Source: Phascolomyces articulosus (lineage: Eukaryota; Mucoromycota; Mucoromycetes; Mucorales; Lichtheimiaceae). From it: a DNA stretch of 20,690 bases. Positions 1 to 10,128 of this stretch are shown piece after piece. Position 1 is the first letter of the stretch; each line of letters begins with the position of its first letter. The stretch spans positions 1 through 20,690 of the forward strand of contig JAIXMP010000086.1 of the NCBI GenBank assembly GCA_025677815.1, given 5' to 3'. Made by a program: the position numbers and the translations under genes. The notes under the pieces were generated by a model. The model was not told the origin of the DNA, did not search any database, and saw only the letters and a list, made by a program, of their open reading frames with translations.

Positions 1-3000
1 ATGAGCGGCTGATAGGCGATTTTCCCGTAGTATTGGACCATTGCAAATGTGTGGGTACCCTTAGTGGCTAGATCGTGCTGAAAATAATATAGAACCTGGC
101 CAGCATAAAACGACGGTCAGCAGCAGGGTTGTATATTTTCTCGTACTGTCCCAAAACATTGCTTGATATGGGACCACGAGATGTCTGCTTCAAGACTTCG
201 GTACTTTTGGCCATGAGTTTGAGCATTGTGAATTGGGATTTTCCCACTGACAGGTGTTTGGTCATCGCGGAGGACAGTACTCATCTTGCATACAGTCGCC
301 ATATACTTTTGATAGTATTCAAGTAGGTACTGGTAGTGAACGCGGGACATGAAGGGGTTTTGGGGTTCTTGTCTAGTATTGTTGATTCAAGTATTGGTTC
401 AGTCCAGTAGCATCCATCATATATTGGGTCCTTTACTACTTCTTCAATATCCATTGCATCAGCAGATTCTAACCGGCTGTTGTTGTTGTTGTACCAGGTT
501 ATTTGCAAGTTCGTGGAGAAATAATGTTTCTTCTCCGCCCATACTTGGTGCCAGACGTCGAACATAGTCAGTAAGATTACACTCTCAAGGAAACGGTTAA
601 GAACTGTAACCTCGAATGTACCCTTGTTATTTGTATCAATGCTTCCAAGTATTCCGTTGTACGCTCAAAAGAATACACCAAATGCAGGCATCACGAAAAA
701 TCTCGCATTTGCTTGGCATATGGATTGGCCATGAATATTGGGTGTGACCCATTTTTCGCCGTGAAGTCATTGGGCACCTTTACAAAACGCGATGAATTTG
801 GAATGACCTCTTTCGATGTCGGATTTCTGGATAGATGGTCGAACAAGGATACGGCATGCATCAACAAACAGTAACCAGTTTTCATAATCGGCAGTTGGCA
901 ATACTTTATGAAGAAGAAAGGGAGTGGATAAGAATCCATGTCTTCCAGTCAGCAGATTTCATTTCCTTGAATTTATTAACAATCTTTTTGGTAAGTGTTT
1001 ATATCCTGGAGGAACCATGATACCATCGGCAGCTGTTTACATACTTCTGAGCCTAGCATCATTGAAGTAGTCCTTTTCTAACCATGTGTCCACCATTCTT
1101 TTTGCTGTACCAAGGAATAAATTATGCATTAGATCCAGAATGACACATTGTGGAAGATTATATATGGCAAGAGTTGTAGTTCTGAATAAAGGGGCTATTC
1201 CTTTTTCCAAGCTTATTACATTCTGCCTATGTTGCTGCTTGGAACCACTTAAAGCCCCATTCCAAGTTTTGCTCTCTTATAACAAGATTTTCTCCACTTA
1301 TGTTCAATTCATCAAAGCCTGAGAAGTTTAAACCTTCACCTGGTACAGGAAGGAAATCCCAATCACACTTGTAGCACCTATGATTGCTTATGGCAGCAGT
1401 AAATCTAGCAACCTTTCTTACAGCAGGCATGTCATATGTGATGGTTAGGAGTGCAGCACGTACAGTTGTTTCTTCCATTGGCTTTCATGAGTTGTAATTT
1501 TGACACCTTCATATAATTCCAGCAACTCTTCTACCAATGGGGACAGTAGTTGTTCATGGCGAAAGTCTTAGGTTCACCAGGACCTAGAATTATTCCAAGA
1601 AGATGATGTTCTCCTTTTTTTGTCTGATTTCACGAGGTAGATTGTAAATTATGGCATAAATCCTACCAACCTTGTATTCTGAATTCTTGAATACCTTGAA
1701 CCAGTCGATGTTAATACTCAATAAAGGGAACGGCGATGCTCTATAAATAGTCTTTGTTGGTCCTTAGGTCGATGACTATCTATGGGGTCAGGTATACTGG
1801 TCCACATTTCACCATCATAAATATCAGACATTAAATAGGAAGGAACAGTATGGGTATACCATTTGTTAATGTTTTCCTCAAAATATGGTCTTGTGAAGAG
1901 GACATGCAAGCTTTCTTTTAACAAATTATATGCATATACTTTTATAGGTAGACCTTTTTTATCAATCAGATCTAGTCTTATGGCGCATTCTGTACATTTG
2001 GCTTCTACTTTATCAGGATGGTAAATTTCATGGCAATTTGGATAGATAATGTATTTTATGACATGCTTGGTAAAGTCAGTTATCTTGGTATAGGATCGAA
2101 TAGTTGAAGGAGCATCAAGAATGTGTGATTCGAAGGTGAGCATGGAAAGGAGCATATTCCAGCCTACCAACAATTTAGACGCGGCAGCATTTGACAGATA
2201 CAATAGATGGAATATAACCATAAAAGCTTGGATAAAAGTAAGAATTTTATGTTCAACTAATTATATATATATAAATGAGTATTACAATTATTCCATAATT
2301 AAAAACTGACATAGTATATATTTATAGAAAAGACTTACAAGAAGTAGTTTCATCATCGTGTGCCATAGCTTATACAGGAACCTCTTTATCTCTTGTTCCT
2401 GGTCCTGGTAGCTTAATTAGCTAATACTGTTAAATTCTTGGCTCTCACTGGTTCGAATTCTTCAAAAAGCAGTTCAGCTACAGCGTCATGGATGTTACCG
2501 GGATTAGATACATCCTCAGTTATCAAAGGAATGTCTGACTGGGCAAAAACACCGTTGGTGGTGTCCATTGGGTCCTGATCCTCATCCATTGGTGTTGCAG
2601 TAGCAGGTATGTCAGGGGACTCATAATGATCAAAATCAACTAAAAACGAATGGGCAATTGGATCGTATTAGTATATATATTTCTTATTAAACTAATTATT
2701 TCATAAATTGTTTTTATATGCAAACTTACAATATTCATCAGGCTGTTGGTGCTGTAATCCAGCAGGATATTCTTCCGCGTTGCTTGGATAATTGTTGTTA
2801 TAACGCTCTTGCCGTTCTAAAATTATGCATCATGGTAAAAAAAATGTTAGATATGAAACATAAAGCAATTAGTATATATATATACAAATATTAACTCTTA
2901 CGTCTGATTTGTTTTCTAGAATCAGCACGTTCATGGCGAATGATGGTTGATGGGTGTTGTAGGATGATATTTTGGCACCCGCTACAAGGACAAGGACGTT

Positions 3001-3004
3001 GCAT
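1..3004 (-). pseudogene. Tnp2-family (CACTA/Plavaka) transposase, decayed and partial
   Basis: This is the DDE-type transposase that would cut and move the surrounding element. The start ATG at 3004 opens a short exon with a Cys-rich motif (PCPCSGC), fitting a zinc-binding N terminus. Proposed exons are 3004-2902, 2816-2730, 2639-2339 and 2226 onward, with GTAAG donors. Exon 4 carries Tnp2 hallmarks in order: a Cys/His segment (IYPNCHEIYHPDK, then CTEC), MSDIYDGEMW, INIDWFKVFKN, YNLPREIRQKKENII, DPMHNLF-like residues near 1100-1137, and FFRAYNGILGSIDTNN near 620-680. The frame breaks repeatedly: a stop and a 1-bp shift near 2427, then further shifts near 1560, 1220, 950, 690 and 280. It is therefore non-functional as read. 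It continues past base 1. The family call is firm; the exact exon ends are predictions. Confidence 0.85.
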
Positions 3005-3505
3005 TATTGGTAAGAAGGTTTAAAAAATATGAAATTGTGTGGAATGGAAATGATAGAGTGTGAGGTACGAGATCTTGAAATTTAGTTTCCAATCGGTTTT
3101 TATGGAGGGTTATTTATATGTTTTCCTTCACGTACTGCGGATTTGATGAATAATACATGATATATAAATTTGAAATATAGGTTATGGTGGATACAACTGT
3201 GCAGCAAGGTGTTCGATGATCATATGAAGATCGACAATGTGAAAAGATAATGAACGATGATATGAAAGTTGGCTGCACAGCATAATTTCTGATGGTAATA
3301 CAAGCGTTAATTTTCTACTCACGATGAAAAATAGAACTAGTGTCTGCAACAACAAAGTATTCTTAAAAAGGTAAAAAATCATAATTTCTCTTTTTTTTGG
3401 GTGGGACAGCAGAAAAAAAAACTCGTGCATTTATCGAGCCACAACCCTATTATAAATATTCTTTTTTTATCCACACATCAAAGATCAAGTTTTTTATTAT
3501 TCATA
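3005..3505. other. Intergenic segment between accessory and transposase genes
   Basis: About 500 bp between two genes on the same strand. It holds the TATA-like site above and AT-rich sequence. One open frame on the minus strand (3430-3182) has no recognisable motif and reads through an A/T run, so it was not called. No terminator or polyadenylation site could be assigned with confidence. Confidence 0.5.
3111..3118 (-). promoter_or_regulatory. TATA box for the Tnp2 gene
   Basis: TATAAATA on the minus strand, about 107 bp upstream of the transposase ATG at 3004. The spacing is close to that seen for the TATA boxes of both accessory genes (about 103 and 111 bp), which supports it. Start of transcription not determined. 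Confidence 0.45.
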
Positions 3506-4989
3506 TTAGAGAAAAAAAGAAAGAGAAGAAAGAGAGAGAGGAGAGAGAATATAATTATATGTGAGTAAGTGTGTGTTGTGTGTTGTGTGTTGTGTGTTGT
3601 GTGTGCGTTGTGAGTGTGTGCTGTGTGTGTGGGTGGGAGACGTGAAAAACGATGTTTTTTCAATAGTCCAAATCCAACTGGTATCTTGGCGCAATGGCCC
3701 AGCTGGTGCTGTTATAGGTGGTCTAGCATCCTCATCCTTTGGACCATTGTATCGCCTGCGAAGTTCAACGGTCTTCTTGTCAAGACAAGCAAAAAAGTCG
3801 TTTACCTAAAGTAAAAAATAATAAGGTAAATTTAGAAACAAAAGTATCCTTCTTTAATAACTAAAAACACCTTACCAGTTCACTCCGCCAAGCTGGTTGT
3901 CTAACTCGCAATGCCTTCCATTTCCCGTTCTTCTTTTCTTCATCGTCATCTGTCTCATCGTCCGACATAAACTCTTCGGAGAGCACCAGTTCACCTTCTG
4001 GATACTCCTCGTACTCCCCTTGGCACATCCCCTTATGGAACGCGTCCATCTGGTTAGTTAGTCTCTATATATAACATAAAGTATACTTTTTGTTAACCTC
4101 ATATCTTTTTTATTTTTTTTTGTATCAATGTTTTCCTAGTACGTTTGTTTTTCGAAGTTCCTGGCGATTTTTTATGCCTCTTTGGGCTTTCTCAGCAGGT
4201 GACAAGCGAGATTCCCTTTTGTTATAGTTGAAATGGTTCGGGAGATCTCCATCAACGTCGAATCCCAGTCAAGAATATGAGGGTAGTTCCCCTTCATATT
4301 CTTGGCGATGCTCATGAGGGCGTTCCGCACCGCAGCGTTTGGTTCATTGTTAATACCCTGGCCATTATCGTAATCGTACGTGAAATCACGCTCCTTATAT
4401 ATCTTGGAAAATTGTCTCTATAGAAAAATAACAAATAATAGTTAATATCAAGCTAATATTATTCTAACAATAGTAAAACGACTGCACATACCACCAATTT
4501 TCCATGCTCCTTTTTCGCCAACGCTGCATCATTCACTGGAGCATCAATGCTGCTGTTGTTTGCTGCTGGAGAAGGTGCAGATGCTTGCTTTGCAAGCTCG
4601 AGCACTGCCCTTGTGAGCTGTCCCACGGATTCTTGCAATTGTTTTTGCGTTTTGTCTTGATCATTTTGCTTATCACGAAGCTGATCCATGCCCTTCAACA
4701 ATGTGGATGCAAGTTGCTCCGTGATCGATCCAGTGGTGGTATCACTTGCAACGCTTTCCTGACGAAGAAGCTGAGGTGGTGGTTGGGTAGATGATGATGG
4801 GATTGACATGGTTGGTGATGAGGGTGCAGGAGAAGGGGTGGGGGTGGAATTCGACTGTTGTTGCTGTTGCTGTTGTCTTTGTCGTTTAGTTCTTTGAATT
4901 GCTTCCATCAGTCTATTGTTAACAGAAGCACGCTTTGAAGCACGTCGAGGAGTTTCAGAGTTGGGAGTTTCAGTGGGGTAGTTTTGCAT
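3506..4989 (-). pseudogene. CACTA accessory protein (coiled-coil, TNPA-like position), left copy, one frameshift
   Basis: This is a four-exon gene of unrecognised family. Predicted exons are 4989-4492, 4417-4143, 4064-3876 and 3805-3506; all introns are 73-78 nt and phase 0. Exon 1 gives a basic N terminus, a poly-Gln run, a Pro/Ser-rich linker and a Gln-rich helix of coiled-coil type (residues ~90-140). Exon 2 has the best-conserved block (FTYDYDNGQGINNEPNAAVR, then YPHILDWDS). Exon 3 has YEEYPEGELVLSEEF, an acidic DDETDDDEE run and QPAWRSEL. Exon 4 has LDKKTVELRRRY. A 1-bp deletion in exon 2 (between ISR and HFNYNKRE, near 4225) breaks the frame. The gene lies upstream of the transposase, in the position of CACTA TNPA proteins, which bind subterminal repeats. 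DNA binding is inferred from that position only. The right copy matches exon by exon. Confidence 0.75.
3510..3645. repeat. Compound microsatellite, (GA)n then (TGTGT/TG)n
   Basis: A GA-rich run at about 3510-3548 is followed, after a short AT spacer, by TGTG/TTGTG repeats at about 3567-3645. It overlaps the predicted end of the accessory gene, whose frame reads the repeat as a Thr/His/Asn-rich tail ending in a stop at 3506. Confidence 0.9.
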
Positions 4990-5091
4990 AATGTTGGAAA
5001 AAAAACGATTTGATATATAAAAAAAGGTGTATGTGTAGGTGTATGTGTGTGTTAATAATAACGACGAGCCATAATATTAAAATACCATCCT

Positions 5092-5100
5092 CTTTATATA
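5092..5100 (-). promoter_or_regulatory. TATA box of the left accessory gene
   Basis: TATATAAAG on the minus strand, about 103 bp upstream of the ATG at 4989. The surrounding 45 bp (ACTATATAAAGAGG and on) is nearly identical to the matching site at 19076 in the right copy, so it is conserved between the two elements. Confidence 0.65.
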
Positions 5101-5249
5101 GTTTTTCTTCATGTCACTATCAGGTATCAAAATGATTATTCTCAATAAATAATATCCTTTTTACGGTACATGTTGTTTACTCATATCTTAATTATTTTCT
5201 ATATAGTCATTCATCGATTTTAAAAAAATAACAAATATCTTATTCTATT

Positions 5250-5659
5250 TCTTGCATTAACAGCACGATCCAAATTTGGCAACGGAGGTAAGCATATTTC
5301 GCCATTTAAAAAATATCTCATCAGCATGATAAGGTGGCTATGCATCTCTTTTCTCCCTTTTTTGACTCACTGTTTTTTTTTTCTTCTTTATTATTCCCCA
5401 ACAAGCAAATCCGAATGTTACGTTACAAATGCATCCCTTTTCCTCTATATTGTTTTGCCTTTTACTTTTTCTATCTATCTCCAACACACGAACATGTAGC
5501 TCAATGGCGTATAGTACTACTTTTTTTGGGGGAGGGTGAATTAGATTGAATGGAAGACAACAGACATTTTAAAACAATTAGCTAACACTTTGACAGTATG
5601 TGTAGATTTCGACATGTATTTCATGAGGTTCTTTTGGACGATATGGTACAAGGTCAAGA

Positions 5660-5697
<38 letters not shown>

Positions 5698-6300
5698 ATG
5701 TGTGTGTTCGGAAGGGTGTTTGACATGGCATACTCTTATTCCTATTCTTTCAGTTATTTTTTTTCCTTTTCTTCTATAGATTAACATGAAGATTGACATG
5801 AAGATTTATTTAATGGTAAGTTCTTTTGTATATACTGGTACAGTCACCATCATTAAACGTATTACTATGATTACCTTCCTCACGTTATTTTTTTTGATAG
5901 AGTGACACCTTCTGCTCTTCGTCGTTAACACAAGGTAAGATATTCTTTTTGAAACTTTTTAATCGTTTCTTGATAACAATAATTTTCTTTTTATTAATCA
6001 TAAAAAATGATTTTAGGGTCATAATAGTATTGACTACAACAACAATGATTGTATCTCTTTTTTATATAAAGGTAAATCATTTTCTTCTTTATGAATACAT
6101 TACGGAATATGCTTTTCATATATACATGCTAATTATTACTTTTTTTTAATAGTTATTTTCATATAACTGTTGTCAAAACACCACCAGGTACTTGATTTAA
6201 TTCGGTCTGATCGTTTACTTTTGATGTTCTTCTTTGCTTATTCCATTAGCTTTATTATTATTATTATTTTTTCTAGAGTAAAATCAAGAGCACGGTTTTT
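5250..6300 (+). ncRNA. Putative antisense multi-exon transcript, left copy (non-coding)
   Basis: On the plus strand, divergent from the accessory gene, there is an ordered series of splice-like sites. A donor GTAAGC lies at 5288. Candidate short exons follow at 5780-5815 (36 nt), 5901-5934 (34), 6017-6071 (55) and 6153-6187 (35). The introns between them are 85, 82 and 81 nt, and a 62-nt intron ends at 6249. Donors read GTAAGT, GTAAGA, GTAAAT and GTACTT; acceptors are T-rich and end in TAG. Every site and nearly every length recurs in the right copy on the opposite strand. No long frame survives joining: an ATG in the 36-nt exon runs only about 23 codons and exon lengths shift by 1-2 nt between copies. 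I infer a spliced non-coding RNA or a dead gene. Transcription is not shown. Confidence 0.4.
5659..5710. repeat. (TA)n(TG)n microsatellite inside the left CACTA
   Basis: About 22 bases of alternating TA are followed by alternating TG. The matching position in the right copy (around 18510-18525) has only a short form, so the tract expanded in the left copy or contracted in the right after the copies separated. Confidence 0.9.
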
Positions 6301-6304
6301 TTTT

Positions 6305-6565
6305 TCAAGAAGTGATAATGATGACGCGTTCAATGGGTAAACCGATCGATCTATATGACAGTGAAAAAGCACAGCAATAATGGGATGTGGGTAAAAAAAA
6401 AACAACGGATTTCATGGGTCCTATGATGAACAGCAAGAATGGCGCAAAAGAGGTAGGACAACCGATAGAATAAAATAGTTTAGCACGATAGTAAATAGAG
6501 ATAGAAGCAGTATTACTAGTTTTTATTATCCAATAAAAAATAAATAAAATCATTTTTTTTTCCAT
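6305..6565 (-). CDS. Small hydrophobic ORF of the CACTA 5' region, left copy (hypothetical)
   Basis: An 86-codon frame without stops in very AT-rich DNA, same strand as the accessory gene, just inside the subterminal repeats. The product is hydrophobic and could hold two or three membrane segments; recognisable stretches are MILFIFYWIIKTSNTAS, KLFYSI.CPTSF and LLFIIGPMK. The right copy at 17650 keeps the same frame with scattered amino-acid changes. I do not recognise a family. Against it being a gene: the DNA around it is equally conserved, so there is no sign of protein-level selection. It could simply be open by chance. Confidence 0.3.
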   Translation of the reverse strand: MEKKMILFIFYWIIKTSNTASISIYYRAKLFYSIGCPTSFAPFLLFIIGPMKSVVFFLPTSHYCCAFSLSYRSIGLPIERVIIITS

Positions 6566-6654
6566 AATCGTAAATAATGTACATAATGATGGCCAATAAG
6601 AAAATAAGAAAATGATGATTCAATGAAAAAAATGATAAATGAAAGCTAGTTAAA

Positions 6655-6764
6655 GCTTGTAATATATGCGTAACAGCACAAGTAACAGCTCATAACAGTT
6701 CATGATAGGGGTGCTGTCACGAGCTGTTACGCGACCTGTCCACTATGAACAGCTACTTTTTTTT
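6655..6764. repeat. Subterminal repeats of the left CACTA (TAACAGC type)
   Basis: Within about 110 bp of the terminus the motif GTAACAGC, or close variants (GTGACAGC, CATAACAG), occurs about seven times in both orientations, for example around 6669, 6682, 6693, 6712 and 6724. Short repeats just inside the ends are the usual binding sites for CACTA accessory proteins; binding here is inferred. The right copy has a longer array of a different but related motif. Confidence 0.6.
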
Positions 6765-6770
6765 GCAGTG

Positions 6771-7724
6771 CCAGTTCCTATATGTAGATCACGAGCAACA
6801 ATAGAGTACATAATATCATTAACCCTCGAAGTTATTTTGTAGGTGGCATACATGCAAACAGAAGTGATGTGTTGAAGAAAATGAATTTGTTTTGGTGAAA
6901 TAAATCCAAAAAAAAAAATATCATTGATAGTAGTGAATTCCATTATATTACCATTGAAAATAGTATAATTTTCTCTTGGAAGTTTTTCATTAAGCCAAAC
7001 TCGAACTGATATTATATCATTAGGGTGAAATTCAAAAAGCTCTTTTTTCAACTATATGTACAAAAATATATCATATTATATATTCTATTAGTTATCTTTT
7101 TTTTATTTATGTTCTTCAATATAAACTAACCTTAAGCATTCTGTTATAAACGTCCTCATAAGTAACCCTCCTTTGACCAGTTGCACTATCATCAGTAATT
7201 GCATCAAATTGTCACAAAAGAGACATGCAAATAACATGGCAGTTATATCCTTGGCATAGTTGGTCATCAATAGATTCCATAACTTCGTCATATAATCTTT
7301 TTATATTAACATCTTCAGCACTTCCAGGAATATGCTCTATATGATCATGCTTCATATGAAATTCACATTGATCAGGGGAAGAATGCATAATTCTAATCTT
7401 CAATATGCCTTGGCAACTACATCTTTTAGAATCCTTTTGAGCAAGTCAAATAGAGCGTTAGGTTTCATAATGTCCAGCACAATGGCATACTATTCTTTCA
7501 CTATAAAGTAAGCCACTAGTGCCTTCCCATTTGTCTTTTAAAATCCATGCAGTAGAGCATTTTTCTGAAATAACTTGTAAACAGTCTCTCCATTGGTCAC
7601 TATAGACATAGAACTTCTGGTTAGGTACAAGTGAAAACACACCAGGTATTGTTGAATGAACAAGAGCTTCATGAACATTATCAATAGTATAGATTTCATA
7701 GTTAATATTAAATTGTTGATTCAT
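6771..7724 (-). pseudogene. MULE-type transposase, 5' half, truncated by the CACTA insertion
   Basis: The start ATG at 7724 opens exon 1 (7724-7131, 198 codons, phase 0). A 79-nt intron (7130-7052) and exon 2 (7051-6771) follow. The protein resembles the N-terminal part of FAR1/MULE-type transposases of early-diverging fungi. A Cys/His cluster (IVCHCAGHYE, KRCSCQG) precedes a segment with FHMKHDHIEHIPGS, DDQLCQGYNC and VTYEDVYNRM. Then comes the start of the catalytic region: NIMEFTTI, FFFGFISPKQ, CMYATYKIT, YSIVARDLHIGTG. At that point the CACTA terminus begins, so the catalytic domain is split; the other part should lie left of base 1. Exon 1 has three premature stops, all explained by C-to-T change (one TAA from CAA, two TGA from CGA), and no frameshift. 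Family call from motif memory. Confidence 0.7.
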
Positions 7725-7770
7725 AATGATGATATAAAGGTAATAGAATAGAGTAAGTAAAGAGCTATTC

Positions 7771-7775
7771 TTATA
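7771..7775 (-). promoter_or_regulatory. Possible TATA box of the MULE gene
   Basis: TTTTTATAAG on the minus strand, about 46 bp upstream of the ATG at 7724. The DNA is so AT-rich that TATA-like words are common, hence low confidence. Confidence 0.25.
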
Positions 7776-8155
7776 AAAAGGATAAAAGAAAGAAAGAGTA
7801 AAAAAAGGTATTATTTTTTTTATTATTATTAATAGAGAATATAATTATTTGTCATACATTAATTGTTCTATATCTCTCTATCCTCTTCTATGTTTTTATT
7901 AATAGAACTGATCCTTTTATATATTCTATCCAATAAGTAAATCTATATCCCTATTATTATCTTTTGATCCAAATTAAATAAAATATATGAATGTATTGGT
8001 GGTAATAGTACTTTTTTTATTGATTTTCAAAACTTCCATGCATAATATACTGATAAGAAAAGGTATCTATTTTTTTTATCCATCATATATTCCAGAGTTG
8101 TACAGTATAAAATAGAAGAACAACTATTACAGTATCATTATCATTCTTATTTTAC
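7776..8155. other. AT-rich spacer, nothing recognised
   Basis: No open frame, inverted repeat or motif that I can support. Confidence 0.6.
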
Positions 8156-8354
8156 TGTTGTTGTAATGGCGATGTTGTTGTAATGGCGATGTTGTTGTAA
8201 TGGCAGTTGTTATAATTGCAATGTTATTGTAATTGCAATGTTGTTGTAATTACGATGTTGTTGTAATTACGATGTTGTAATTATGATGTAGTTATAATTA
8301 CGATGTTGTAATTACGATGTTGTTGTAATTACAATGTTGTTGTAATGGCGATGT
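8156..8354. repeat. Minisatellite, 17-bp unit with 14-bp variants
   Basis: About 12 tandem copies of GATGTTGTTGTAATGGC and variants. Outer units keep GGC; inner units read TAATTAC or TAATTGC. Some units have lost one GTT and are 14 bp. There are no spacers, so this is a minisatellite. A 17-bp unit is not a codon multiple, which argues against coding. Confidence 0.9.
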
Positions 8355-10128
8355 TAGTGAATAAGATCATAATATATTTTTTTTAAAAAAAAGAAATAAG
8401 TATATACTCAATAATGCTTTGCTCTATTCAACCCAATCTTTTTTTCTATATATTCATAGCCCTCTTTTTCTTCATACTCCCATTTATAAATACCTTTTTA
8501 GTATGATTCTTCCATTGGCATGTTTTTCTATTTCAAAGTTGTTATTATGAAATATACTATAATATTATTACCTTTGAACTTTTAAAACTGGTTTTTCCTC
8601 TTTCTATGTCAAAACCACATAGTAAAATCATTTTTTGAGTTATTTTTTATAATCTATAGTATAAGTAATGTATATATATATGTTTACTTAATTTGTTATT
8701 GTTATTTTACTAGGACGATGTTGAAATGGCGAGAGAAATTATGTTTTTCTTTTTATTCTGACCTAGGAGTGTGTTGGCAAAAATTTACTACTAAAATCAC
8801 TCTTAATAAAATTCAGCCACCATCCTCTACAATTTTTTTAACTACAGCTTAGGGAAAAAAACTGGGGTAAAATAAGGGAGTGCTTATTTCTATTATACCA
8901 TAACTGTAGCTATATTCTTTTATATTATTATACCTATTCTTTATATTATATTATCATAATCTATAGTTTACTATCATTAGTACTAGTCATATTATTATCT
9001 CCAATATTATTAGAATAGTCACCTTATCAATATAATTATCATATGTAGTAGTTTTAGAAAAGATATAAATACTAGATCATTTTATTAAAAAATAAAGATC
9101 ATCTTCTATTTATCTTGTTATCTTATATATATCTTTATAGTTCTATTCCTTCATAATTATTTCTATATAATTACTTACCTATGTGGTTATCTATCTGTGT
9201 GGTTATTCTCTCTTCATAGTTCTCTCTATATGGTTTTCTCTTTGTGGTTTCTATTAATAAAAAATATAATACAAACCTTATAAAATATATATATTATTTA
9301 CTAAAAAAAATTATAAACTATAAATTGAACTATTAACCTACTAAACTAAAATCTAATGCTCTACTAACTAACCTATTAAAACAGATTTATTTAACCTTAA
9401 CTTACTATTTATAAAATTTACTTAATGAAATTCTTTCTATAGTTTTTTTTAATTTTTTATTAGTAAAATGTACTAAATTTTAATTTCTATATATTTTATA
9501 ATATATAGTAATTATATATAAATTATTAAATATTTAATAAAATAGTATTAGTTTTTATAAAAAATCAATAATTTTAAATTTTCTCCTATTTCTCCTTAGT
9601 TAACTGAGTTTGAAATTGCACTCATTAAATTCTACACATCTTATTGGCCTATATATATTATAACCGGGTTTCTATAAAAGGAAATCGCGTGTTTATATAA
9701 GGAAAACTGGTATAGTAGCTATTTTAGGAATAATCTAATTTAATATATTTCATATAAGGGTATATTAAAGGCTATATCTAATGCTATAATTATCAGATAT
9801 AAAAACAAATAGTATATTCAGAATTCAGAGAATATGAGCTTTCAAATGGTATATATTTTATATAAAAAAATAAGAAAATTTTATATTTTTAAATTATATA
9901 TAACTTTGGATACAATTCTCCTATTAAAAATTAGAGTACATATTTTAATATAGAAAACTCTTAGCTTTCTAATAATATAATTTTAATTGCATAAAAATGA
10001 AAATTGATTGCTCTACTATAAAAAAAACCTTATATGCATATTTTAGGAATTAACTAACTATAATACTACTATATTACTATTATAGCTATATACATTAAGA
10101 AATAAAGAAAAAGAGAGGATACTTTATA
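8355..10128. other. Long AT-rich, CpG-poor gene-free stretch
   Basis: About 1.8 kb of very AT-rich sequence without a credible frame on either strand. Local TGTGGTT-type repeats occur near 9180-9245. A less AT-rich patch near 8760-8890 might be a scrap of an old element but could not be assigned. The density of TA and scarcity of CG match the decayed elements nearby, so this may be old transposon sequence decayed beyond recognition. Confidence 0.5.

Larger units (their letters stand above)
1..6770 (-). mobile_element. CACTA-type DNA transposon, left copy (3' end outside window)
   Basis: The 5' terminus is at 6770, reading CACTGCAAAAA on the minus strand. The second copy begins with the same 11 bases at 17266. 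From the terminus inward it holds short subterminal repeats (6655-6764), a small ORF, a region with antisense splice signals, an accessory gene and a Tnp2-family transposase gene; the last two are transcribed on the minus strand. CACT(A/G) ends, a Tnp2 transposase and a second protein are the known layout of CACTA/EnSpm elements, called Plavaka in fungi. The 5' 1.8 kb aligns almost base for base with the inverted 17580-19190 region. The element interrupts a MULE gene at 6771. Its 3' end, and therefore its target-site duplication, lies left of base 1. Confidence 0.85.

Noticed and set aside
129..567. Plus-strand ORFs in the first 1.3 kb
   Set aside because: They are antisense shadows of the Tnp2 transposase, whose motifs read clearly on the minus strand.
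3182..3430. 82-codon minus-strand ORF between accessory and transposase genes
   Set aside because: It includes A/T runs, has no motif, and cannot be compared because the matching part of the right copy is outside the window.
3561..3814. Plus-strand ORFs with Cys/Val repeats
   Set aside because: They are translations of the TG microsatellite and the antisense of the accessory gene exon 4.
8156..8354. CRISPR array
   Set aside because: The repeats are directly adjacent with no spacers, and the context is eukaryotic.
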